Source: Candidatus Bathyarchaeota archaeon (GTDB lineage: Archaea > Asgardarchaeota > Lokiarchaeia > Sigyniarchaeales > Sigyniarchaeaceae). Taken from it: a stretch of 5,525 nucleotides of DNA. The position numbers and the translations under genes were made by a program. The stretch is taken from contig WJJB01000082.1 in the NCBI GenBank assembly GCA_014729935.1, positions 1 to 5,525 on the forward strand, written 5' to 3'. Numbering within the stretch: the first letter of the stretch is position 1; each line of letters begins with the position of its first letter. The notes below the pieces were generated by a model. It was not told where the DNA came from. It saw only the letters and a list, made by a program, of their open reading frames with translations, and did not search any database. Shown piece by piece: positions 1 to 4,847 of the stretch.

Positions 1-23
1 AAATACCTGGCACAAGACGGGCT

Positions 24-43
24 CGCCCGGGTGATTTCGGGCG
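24..43 (+). terminator. GC-rich hairpin with T-rich tail; possible terminator of an upstream gene
   Basis: CGCCCG (24-29) and CGGGCG (38-43) form a perfect 6-bp stem around an 8-base loop, followed on the plus strand by TTTATTC (44-50). An outer pair CCTGG (6-10) / CCAGG (50-54) could extend the fold. The arrangement resembles an intrinsic terminator for a plus-strand gene ending just before or inside the window start. Archaeal termination usually relies on T-tracts rather than hairpins and the T-tract here is weak, so it could equally be a structured 3' UTR. Confidence 0.3.
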
Positions 44-89
44 TTTATTCCAGGATTAAGCGGCAGGTGTTCATGCTATTGGAATCTTC

Positions 90-428
90 TCAAATCGATG
101 CGATGATGGCGATTCCCAGAACGATGTTCACGATGAGCATGCCCACCCACGCCCTTCCTTCCCACACGTGAACCTTTCGGATTTTTTTTTTGTCCTTTTC
201 CATCTTGATAAACCCGAAAAACCCTATCCACGCGTGTGCGAGGCTGAAATTGAATCCAGAAACTATTACACCAACCAGCGTGATGCCAACAGCCGCCGGT
301 GCTAGGATCTTGTGACCCTTGAAGCTCCAAGATAGCTCTTTCCTGAACACCGTCGTCACTAGAATGGATGCTATCAATAGTGAAACGCCTGAAATAACCA
401 TGATGATATGCAAAGTGATATTCGCCAT
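90..428 (-). CDS. Small four-helix membrane protein, cytochrome b561-like
   Basis: A 112-residue, strongly hydrophobic protein with four predicted membrane segments near residues 6-27, 39-60, 61-76 (short) and 88-110. Each carries a histidine at or near one end: His7, His39, His65 and His87. The motif HAWIG at 65-69 and the pattern H...GR.....VN..LG at 87-105 match the conserved histidine helices of the cytochrome b561 / ferric-reductase-like core, in which paired histidines bind two b-type hemes and move electrons across the membrane. The inferred role is therefore membrane electron transfer; the donor and acceptor are unknown. At 112 residues it is shorter than usual, with no DOMON or catalytic partner domain visible. 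ATG at 428 is the only usable start, since no ATG/GTG/TTG lies between it and the upstream in-frame stop. No Shine-Dalgarno is seen, and a TATA-like box about 26 bases upstream suggests a leaderless transcript. A run of ten A on the coding strand lies between helices 3 and 4. Another small heme-free four-helix protein is possible. Confidence 0.7.
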   Translation of the reverse strand: MANITLHIIMVISGVSLLIASILVTTVFRKELSWSFKGHKILAPAAVGITLVGVIVSGFNFSLAHAWIGFFGFIKMEKDKKKIRKVHVWEGRAWVGMLIVNIVLGIAIIASI

Positions 429-448
429 ACCAACGTAACCAGCAAACG

Positions 449-456
449 TGTATATG
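449..456 (-). promoter_or_regulatory. TATA-like box for the b561-like gene
   Basis: On the minus strand this reads CATATACA. Its centre is about 25 bases upstream of the ATG at 428, so a transcript would begin at or next to the start codon, consistent with leaderless translation and the lack of a Shine-Dalgarno. A second candidate, GATATAAA at 498-505 on the minus strand, would instead give a leader of about 45 bases. Confidence 0.35.
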
Positions 457-497
457 AAGATTGGTGTTGCCCGGTGAAACGAAAATCATAAGTTTAG

Positions 498-505
498 TTT
501 ATATC
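498..505 (+). promoter_or_regulatory. TATA box for the coiled-coil microprotein, possibly bidirectional
   Basis: TTTATATC closely matches the archaeal TATA consensus. The usual distance of 25-27 bases from box centre to transcription start places the start near 527-528, exactly at the second ATG of the downstream small gene rather than the first. Read on the minus strand the same bases are GATATAAA, also TATA-like, so the box could serve the divergent b561-like gene too. Confidence 0.45.
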
Positions 506-515
506 GAATAGCACC

Positions 516-659
516 ATGAATACAAATATGGGAGAACTAGATGACATTGAACGCAATATGGACTACATGAGACGTGAGATTGAGCAAGTGAATAATAATC
601 TGGAGAAAATTTCACGAGCTTTACACGATTTGGTCTCTGCCGTGAAAGATTTACAATAA
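516..659 (+). CDS. 47-residue coiled-coil microprotein
   Basis: A small ORF of 47 codons ending in TAA. No family is recognised, but the sequence is strikingly regular: hydrophobic residues fall at 8, 11, 15, 18, 22, 25, 29, 32, 36, 39, 43 and 46 (L, I, M, M, I, V, L, I, L, L, V, L), alternating 3 and 4 apart. This unbroken a/d pattern over about 5.5 heptads, with charged or polar residues between, predicts one long amphipathic helix forming a dimeric or higher coiled coil. Such regularity is very unlikely in random sequence and is the main reason to call this a gene. No signal peptide or membrane segment is visible. Met1 at 516 or Met5 at 528 may be the start; promoter spacing favours 528 as a leaderless start (43 residues), and the whole coil lies downstream of it. 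It is divergent from the b561-like gene and lies 199 bases upstream of the actin-like gene on the same strand, which has its own TATA box. An oligomerisation or adaptor role is inference only. Confidence 0.7.
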   Translation: MNTNMGELDDIERNMDYMRREIEQVNNNLEKISRALHDLVSAVKDLQ

Positions 660-682
660 TTCCTGCTGTAAAAAGACCCAGA

Positions 683-707
683 TCGAGTGGGCACTTCTCT
701 CGAGTGG
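683..707 (+). repeat. Short direct repeat TCGAGTGG in the spacer
   Basis: TCGAGTGG occurs at 683-690 and again at 700-707, separated by nine bases, in the gap between the microprotein gene and the actin-like gene. It lies about 85 bases upstream of the actin TATA box, where an upstream activator site could sit, but an 8-base repeat may be chance. Nothing else supportable is seen in 660-790. Confidence 0.25.
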
Positions 708-790
708 CATGATCGATGTTTTACCGGTACCGTGCTTCTTAGAATCGATTCAAGGCAAGTCGAACCAGTGACCTTCACGCCACCCGGAAA

Positions 791-800
791 GATATATAAT
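791..800 (+). promoter_or_regulatory. TATA box of the actin-like gene
   Basis: GATATATAAT is a strong archaeal TATA match, preceded by the purine-rich GGAAA that could act as a BRE. Typical spacing puts transcription start near 821, giving a leader of about 37 bases before the ATG at 859. Confidence 0.55.
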
Positions 801-813
801 CATCGTGATGCAT

Positions 814-827
814 TACTAGATACTAGG
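814..827 (+). repeat. Tandem 7-mer at the predicted actin transcription start
   Basis: TACTAGA is followed directly by TACTAGG, giving two near-identical 7-base units. The junction falls at about 821, the position predicted for transcription start from the TATA box. A tandem site here could be an operator blocking initiation; chance cannot be excluded at this length. Confidence 0.3.
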
Positions 828-848
828 AACTGGAATCACACCATATTG

Positions 849-860
849 ATGATGCATCAT
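849..860. promoter_or_regulatory. 12-bp perfect palindrome overlapping the actin start codon
   Basis: ATGATGCATCAT equals its own reverse complement and covers the first two bases of the start codon at 859. It could be a binding site for a dimeric regulator. As RNA it has no loop, so it is not a stable intramolecular hairpin. No good Shine-Dalgarno precedes the start, so this element occupies the usual ribosome-binding position. Confidence 0.35.
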
Positions 861-1890
861 GGTTAAATTCATTGGACTGGACCTTGGGACCAGCACCCTC
901 AAGGTTTCAACAGACAACATGGCGAAGCTTTTCAAGATCCCGTCCATCATTGGTGACGTGAACGAGGGATGGACAGGCATGGCTATGGATAAAAGCTGGA
1001 TTAATAATCTCATTCTTGAGCAAGGTGGAAGGGAATATTTCGTGGGGGAGCTAGCAAGAACCCAATCGGAAATCAAGCGGCCTATAGCCAGCGAGGGTAA
1101 GATGAAAAGTGCTGAAGAGGCTTTCATTGCCATTAAATCGGCTCTTTCACTGGTTGCAGAGGATGGGGATGAATACATTCTATGTGCCGGCGTCCCCGTT
1201 GCCACACCTCAAGGTGAAATGAAGGAACTTTCCAGATTGTTAAAAGGAGATCACGAGATCAAGATTCGGAACGATGCGACCAGTGAGAAAAAGGATTTAT
1301 CCGTATCAGCGAAGAAATGCCTCGTTATCCCAGAACCGTATGGCACGTATTACAAAACACTGAAAGATCGAGGCGAGGAATCAGCCATTGATGCGGTCAT
1401 GATTGATATCGGTCACGGTTCCACCGACTTTCTAAGCATGTACCAGGGGCACCCGATGCGCACTGCCAGTGGTTCATTGAACGAGGCGGTAGATACGCTC
1501 ACTAGCAGGATAGCCAAGAAGTTGCAGGATCAAACCGGTCGCATCATCCGCCCGTTTGACCTGATGAAATCGATCGAGCTTGGCAGGGATGACGTGATGC
1601 TAGGTGGCGAGAGATTCAGCATCAAGGAGGTCAAGGAATATTACGCAGAGCAGATCGCTCGAATCATGGTGGATGAGACCGAACGGTTAATTAGCACCCT
1701 TCCTCCTGATGCATATGTTGAATTATATATATGCTGCGGCGGTGGTGCTTACACGTTTGGCGAATTCATCAGGAATGCCCTGGCTGAGATGAAGATGATC
1801 GCCAATCCAGAAGAGTGCGTCATCCCGGAAGATCCCGTGATGTCCAACGCCATGGGATTCGAGCTCGTTGCTCAATCCAGGATCGAGTAA
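859..1890 (+). CDS. Actin-like ATPase, archaeal Ta0583/ParM type
   Basis: A 343-residue actin-superfamily ATPase. The ATPase signatures appear in order: phosphate-1 loop GLDLGTSTLKV (6-16), a connecting motif VIPEPYG (156-162), phosphate-2 DIGHGSTDFLSM (183-194), the adenosine-binding glycine-rich stretch GGGAYTFG (294-301) and a connect-2-like DPVMSNAMGF (325-334). The FVGELA segment (61-66) is typical of the ParM / MreB-like archaeal branch (Ta0583 of Thermoplasma and relatives) rather than of eukaryote-like crenactins or Asgard actins. Members bind ATP and polymerise into filaments, in plasmids for DNA segregation and in archaea for largely unknown jobs. The length is close to the family norm and no signature is missing, so it should be functional. 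It acts in the cytoplasm. The ATG at 859 begins directly before the phosphate-1 strand, as expected. No ParR-like DNA-binding partner follows; the next gene is separately promoted. The nearest same-strand upstream gene encodes a coiled-coil microprotein. Class assignment is firm; cellular role is not. Confidence 0.88.
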   Translation: MVKFIGLDLGTSTLKVSTDNMAKLFKIPSIIGDVNEGWTGMAMDKSWINNLILEQGGREYFVGELARTQSEIKRPIASEGKMKSAEEAFIAIKSALSLVAEDGDEYILCAGVPVATPQGEMKELSRLLKGDHEIKIRNDATSEKKDLSVSAKKCLVIPEPYGTYYKTLKDRGEESAIDAVMIDIGHGSTDFLSMYQGHPMRTASGSLNEAVDTLTSRIAKKLQDQTGRIIRPFDLMKSIELGRDDVMLGGERFSIKEVKEYYAEQIARIMVDETERLISTLPPDAYVELYICCGGGAYTFGEFIRNALAEMKMIANPEECVIPEDPVMSNAMGFELVAQSRIE

Positions 1891-1897
1891 AAACAGC

Positions 1898-1932
1898 TTC
1901 TTTCCTTTCAACATCCTTCTTTTTATCTTCTT
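1898..1932 (+). terminator. T/pyrimidine-rich terminator after the actin-like gene
   Basis: A tract of repeated T and CT runs starts eight bases after the actin stop codon and includes CTTCTTTTTATC. Archaeal RNA polymerase terminates at such T-rich stretches without a hairpin. The next promoter lies about 80 bases further on. Confidence 0.55.
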
Positions 1933-2010
1933 GGTGGGAATGCCATTCTCCTGCACGGTGGTTAAAGGCGTTTTGGTTCAATTCACGGTCACGATGATTT
2001 ATGATATGAA

Positions 2011-2018
2011 TTAATATA
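2011..2018 (+). promoter_or_regulatory. TATA box upstream of the possible uORF and surface peptidase gene
   Basis: TTAATATA matches the archaeal TATA element. The predicted transcription start is near 2040, just upstream of the ATG at 2050 of a 45-codon ORF and 150 bases before the peptidase start. A weaker alternative box, CCTATATC (2107-2114), could give a shorter peptidase leader of about 53 bases; in that case the upstream ORF would not be transcribed intact. Confidence 0.45.
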
Positions 2019-2045
2019 CCTTGGTTTCGGCATACCATACCAAGG
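2019..2045. promoter_or_regulatory. Inverted repeat between TATA box and transcription start
   Basis: CCTTGGT (2019-2025) and ACCAAGG (2039-2045) form a perfect 7-bp inverted repeat with a 13-base spacer. It begins immediately after the TATA box and ends at the predicted transcription start. A dimeric repressor bound here would block polymerase recruitment. A role as an RNA hairpin is less likely, because most of the left arm would not be transcribed from the 2011 box. Confidence 0.4.
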
Positions 2046-2049
2046 AGCC

Positions 2050-2187
2050 ATGTTTCTCTTGGCGAGAGCACGGAAATGGAGCGAGGATCATCCTCTTCCA
2101 TGGCAACCTATATCGTGGAAAACATCGCTCAAGACCGTGGACCATGAACCGGGAGAGAAGATTAACCAAGAACAAGAGAGGAGATAA
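2050..2187 (+). CDS. Possible 45-codon upstream ORF / leader peptide
   Basis: An ORF of 45 codons from ATG at 2050 to TAA at 2185-2187, ending only two bases before the ATG of the large surface protein. GGAG (2044-2047) precedes its start but at an unusually short two-base spacing; the predicted transcription start lies roughly ten bases upstream, so near-leaderless initiation is possible. The product is basic and polar (Trp at 10, 18 and 23; Arg/Lys rich; Gln/Glu-rich tail) with no membrane segment and no recognised family. The ribosome-binding site of the peptidase gene lies inside its last codons, an arrangement that allows translational coupling. It may instead be untranslated leader that happens to be open; no independent coding evidence is visible. 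Confidence 0.3.
   Translation: MFLLARARKWSEDHPLPWQPISWKTSLKTVDHEPGEKINQEQERR
2178..2183 (+). promoter_or_regulatory. Shine-Dalgarno site of the surface peptidase gene
   Basis: GAGGAG, six bases before the ATG at 2190, is the best purine-rich ribosome-binding site in this region and fixes the start directly ahead of the N-terminal membrane segment. It overlaps the end of the possible upstream ORF. Confidence 0.6.
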
Positions 2188-2189
2188 TC

Positions 2190-4604
2190 ATGCCTATTAG
2201 TAAAGCAACATTATCGAAAATTATTGCAGTAGTGTCAGTTGTGGGAGTAGCCTCGGCGGGCATCATCATCGGGGCGATATTCTCGAGTCAAGGACCACGA
2301 GAGAACGTGGTAACCAGCGTTACCATTTCCGAAATAAAATACCGCTCGACCCTACCACAACCCATCGACGAGCAATTCATGGAAATATACGTGCACGAAG
2401 ACGTGCAGGAAGCAAGGTTTTCCAAATGGAGCGTGGAGATTTATGGGGCATCAATTGGTCAGTTGAAAATGGATTTACCAGCGATCGATAACGTGAGCGA
2501 GTTTTGGCATCTTACCTTAAAGGGTACCAATGGGACCTTGGAACGTGACATTGAAAACCGGTCGATAACCATACACTTGAACTTGACTGGATCCATCTTC
2601 CTTGATCTGGTTAGTGGTCAGGTACGCATGATCCGAGGGGTAAATGTCGTTGATGCTGTTGGTTACGCTGGTGGTTCGGGAATGGTTCCAGGTTGGCCCG
2701 CGGTTGATGGCGGTAAAATGGTGAATAACGATTCTCATTCGTTGAACATTTGGGGGCCCGACGTGGATAATTCCAGCAATTGGTATTCAGATATGCCAAC
2801 ACCGGGTGGATTCAATAACTTGCATCACATCGTTGAGGATTGGGTGGGTAATGGTACCTCCGATAACATCACGATCACCATGTACAATGGTTTCATCAAC
2901 GCAAATATGAATTACACGCAAATGTTTTATCCCATGCTTCCACCGGTTGGCCCTGGCATTCCGATGCCAGAGTTGGTATCGGTTGATAATCATCCCACTA
3001 GCGGGATTAGCACATCTGATGTCAAGGAATACGTGAGTTTCACCATGCGCATGATAGGTGAAGCCGGGCTGTTTCCAAATGGCCCCCAGGTTAACGATAA
3101 CGGCTCGGTCGAGATTCACATTGGCAAGAGTGATGATTTCAACTCATCATCGGGAATTACCCATGCAGATGGAAAGGTATACATAACGGTTGGTAATGCA
3201 ATCCGGAGCGCCGATCCCGTCCTGCGGCAACGCGGTAAATATGATGTCAAGTACACCATCGAGCATGAAATCATCCACGTGTTCCAGATGGAAAACTCCA
3301 GTGGATTTAGGGCTGTTCAAGATCCCAACAATAATGCATGGACTGAAGGGGAAGCAGTGTACTGGGGGCAGAAATCAGCTGCAGCTAATTTTGGAATCTC
3401 GGTGGCAGAATTGAATGACGAAATGAGTCAAATTCAAAACAACAAGGACCAACCAAACACGCCACCGCAAAATTGGGAGGATCATGGCAATAATACCAAC
3501 ATCCCGTGGTGGGGCAATGGGGATAGCAAGGGCATGACGACCTGGCTTCCAAATTTCGATTTCTACCAGCTTGGTGCCTTGATGGTCAAGTTCATCATCG
3601 AGAGATTTGGCAATGAAACCTATAAGAACATCACGAACTCGTTACGAAACAAGGATGGCGGGGGAACCCAACCTGGTGAAAAGCAGATCAGGGATGCCTT
3701 GGCAGAAAACTGTGGCATGTCATTCGAGGCGTTACTCATGCAATTCTACCTGTGGCGCTGTACCGGTGAGGCAGAAAGTGCGAATAGTGTTTCTGAAGCC
3801 ACGGTAACCGATTCCTTCAATTACACGGGATCGGGCATCGCAATGAGCACCACTTATGTTGCACCACTCGGTGCGGCTTATGAAACCATCAATGTTACCA
3901 ATCCAGCGGATCCGCCGTTCGGAATCAATATTACCGCCAACCCCAATAATAATACCCATGGAAATTACTCTGTGGGTGTGGTCTCCACCCTCAGGAACGG
4001 TACCAAGGTTACGTCAACCTTCACCATCGAGGAAAATGCCTCCGTGGTCATCCCGATTGACCCACTCAACGTCGGGTTCGTTGAAATAATCAAGATGAAT
4101 CTCAACGATACCCATGTCACGGAAGTTGGCTTGGAGATCATTGTAATGGGCGTGCAAGCACCCTCGATACCCCCCCATCAACCCCCCCCAGACATCCATC
4201 CCACCATGAGCACGAGTTCGGTGATCTGTGACGGCTACAGGGGAACGGAATATGATGGATATTTCTGCATCATGGATACTTCCTCGACAATACCACAGCC
4301 ATATATCACCCCCGGACTGTATAATATCACATTCTTAGACGTGTTTACCGATCTGGTGATCTCGGATAACCTTACCAGTGATATGCACGTGCGATTTTGG
4401 AAATACAACATTGACTCAGACATGTATTACGACGAAACCGCATGGCAGGATACCAGCATCCCGATTTCGGTGGAATTGGATATTTTACCAGGTGATATAT
4501 CAGCTTCACCTCCTGGAGTATTCGTCGTTGCTGAATTCAGGGATTTTAATCCCGCGCACACGTTAACATTCTTCCAGTTCACCTTTGATGCAGTCTTCGG
4601 GTAA
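2190..4604 (+). CDS. Exported lamin-tail / gluzincin-like metallopeptidase fusion protein
   Basis: An 804-residue surface protein. Residues 10-31 form a single hydrophobic helix after a short Lys-containing N-terminus: a signal anchor or signal peptide. Residues about 44-209 resemble a lamin-tail domain (TISEIKY, FMEIYV, VVDAVGY, then SLNIWGPDVDNSSNW and TPGGFN, the usual ending). About 260-530 looks like a gluzincin peptidase of the peptidase-MA type: HEIIH at 359-363 supplies two zinc histidines and the general-base Glu360, and WTEGEAVYW (384-392) supplies the likely third ligand Glu386, 23 residues on. The later YQLGALMVKFIIERFG (459-474) is also typical. A beta-rich segment (about 540-652), a Pro-rich linker (655-671) and an unassigned domain (672-804) follow. 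The four cysteines (508/524 and 680/693) form two close pairs, suggesting disulfides, and 24 N-X-S/T sequons indicate heavy surface N-glycosylation. The likely role is a cell-surface protease attached to the envelope; its substrate is unknown. No C-terminal anchor is seen, so the N-terminal helix is the probable tether. Confidence 0.8.
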   Translation: MPISKATLSKIIAVVSVVGVASAGIIIGAIFSSQGPRENVVTSVTISEIKYRSTLPQPIDEQFMEIYVHEDVQEARFSKWSVEIYGASIGQLKMDLPAIDNVSEFWHLTLKGTNGTLERDIENRSITIHLNLTGSIFLDLVSGQVRMIRGVNVVDAVGYAGGSGMVPGWPAVDGGKMVNNDSHSLNIWGPDVDNSSNWYSDMPTPGGFNNLHHIVEDWVGNGTSDNITITMYNGFINANMNYTQMFYPMLPPVGPGIPMPELVSVDNHPTSGISTSDVKEYVSFTMRMIGEAGLFPNGPQVNDNGSVEIHIGKSDDFNSSSGITHADGKVYITVGNAIRSADPVLRQRGKYDVKYTIEHEIIHVFQMENSSGFRAVQDPNNNAWTEGEAVYWGQKSAAANFGISVAELNDEMSQIQNNKDQPNTPPQNWEDHGNNTNIPWWGNGDSKGMTTWLPNFDFYQLGALMVKFIIERFGNETYKNITNSLRNKDGGGTQPGEKQIRDALAENCGMSFEALLMQFYLWRCTGEAESANSVSEATVTDSFNYTGSGIAMSTTYVAPLGAAYETINVTNPADPPFGINITANPNNNTHGNYSVGVVSTLRNGTKVTSTFTIEENASVVIPIDPLNVGFVEIIKMNLNDTHVTEVGLEIIVMGVQAPSIPPHQPPPDIHPTMSTSSVICDGYRGTEYDGYFCIMDTSSTIPQPYITPGLYNITFLDVFTDLVISDNLTSDMHVRFWKYNIDSDMYYDETAWQDTSIPISVELDILPGDISASPPGVFVVAEFRDFNPAHTLTFFQFTFDAVFG

Positions 4605-4618
4605 TTGATTCGGGATTC

Positions 4619-4641
4619 CATTTCTTCCTTTTCCTTTTTCC
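4619..4641 (+). terminator. Pyrimidine-rich terminator after the surface peptidase gene
   Basis: About 15 bases after the stop codon, clustered T-runs (TTTCTTCC, TTTTCC, TTTTTCCC) form a T-rich tract of the kind that ends archaeal transcripts. Pyrimidine-rich sequence continues to about 4680. Confidence 0.5.
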
Positions 4642-4734
4642 CACATGCTCCTTGCCATTTCTCGTGTTTTCATGTTTCTTGACGGTTCTCAGTGGTAGTT
4701 TCGAGCGTCACCATGGGAATGCCCTTCGTCTTGA

Positions 4735-4755
4735 GAATGGAGTGATTGACCATTC
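4735..4755. repeat. Inverted repeat upstream of the superoxide reductase promoter (first)
   Basis: GAATGG (4735-4740) and CCATTC (4750-4755) form a 6-bp inverted repeat with a nine-base spacer. It abuts a second inverted repeat and lies 50 to 70 bases upstream of the superoxide reductase TATA box, a position suited to an activator site. It could be chance. Confidence 0.3.
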
Positions 4756-4787
4756 CTTGCCAAGTGCGTCCAAGCATGAACGGCAAG
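4756..4787. repeat. Inverted repeat upstream of the superoxide reductase promoter (second)
   Basis: CTTGCC (4756-4761) and GGCAAG (4782-4787) form a 6-bp inverted repeat with a 20-base spacer, starting at the base after the preceding inverted repeat ends. Together they give two back-to-back stems ending about 20 bases before the TATA box. Confidence 0.3.
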
Positions 4788-4805
4788 CAGCATATTTTTA
4801 TGGCG

Positions 4806-4813
4806 TAATATAA
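4806..4813 (+). promoter_or_regulatory. TATA box of the superoxide reductase operon
   Basis: TAATATAA is a good TATA match; it predicts transcription start near 4835 and a very short leader before the ATG at 4848. An alternative AT-rich box, ATATTTTTAT (4792-4801), would start transcription near 4823 and keep the whole Shine-Dalgarno in the mRNA. Either makes the earlier in-frame GTG at 4815 an unlikely start, as it would lie upstream of the transcript. Confidence 0.5.
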
Positions 4814-4835
4814 AGTGCTAGTCGAGTTAAATAAC

Positions 4836-4841
4836 AAGGTG
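4836..4841 (+). promoter_or_regulatory. Shine-Dalgarno deciding the superoxide reductase start
   Basis: AAGGTG, six bases before the ATG at 4848, pairs with the conserved archaeal 16S 3' end. It supports 4848 as the start over the in-frame GTG at 4815, which would add 11 residues not expected in the family. Confidence 0.6.
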
Positions 4842-4847
4842 CATTTC

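Noticed and set aside
1..171. Open plus-strand frame from the first base to TGA at 169-171, whose first 30 codons look helix-like
   Set aside because: It would overlap the convincing antisense b561-like gene by about 80 bases and no start is in view. It may be the tail of an upstream gene but cannot be supported.
76..489. 137-codon minus-strand frame over the b561-like gene
   Set aside because: It fully overlaps the 112-residue membrane protein in another frame; its His/Arg/Gly-rich composition has no domain character.
709..771. 20-codon ORF in the spacer before the actin-like gene
   Set aside because: Too short, no ribosome-binding site or promoter, no coding pattern comparable with the coiled-coil ORF.
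846..856. TTGATGATG resembling a box C of an archaeal C/D RNA
   Set aside because: The first base is not a purine as the box C consensus needs, and no suitably spaced CTGA box or guide structure follows.
1938..1948. GAATG-C-CATTC palindrome sharing half-sites with the repeat at 4735-4755
   Set aside because: Spacing differs (1 versus 9 bases) and the shared half-site is only 5-6 bases, so chance similarity is likely.
1820..2101. 93-codon minus-strand ORF at the end of the actin-like gene
   Set aside because: It overlaps the actin 3' end, reads through the T-rich terminator and promoter region, and shows no family motif.
4669..4776. 35-codon minus-strand ORF upstream of the superoxide reductase
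   Set aside because: Its start has no Shine-Dalgarno, it spans the inverted repeats, and its length is expected by chance.
4815..4847. GTG start extending the superoxide reductase by 11 residues
   Set aside because: It lies within or next to the TATA box, has no Shine-Dalgarno, and family members begin near the ATG at 4848.
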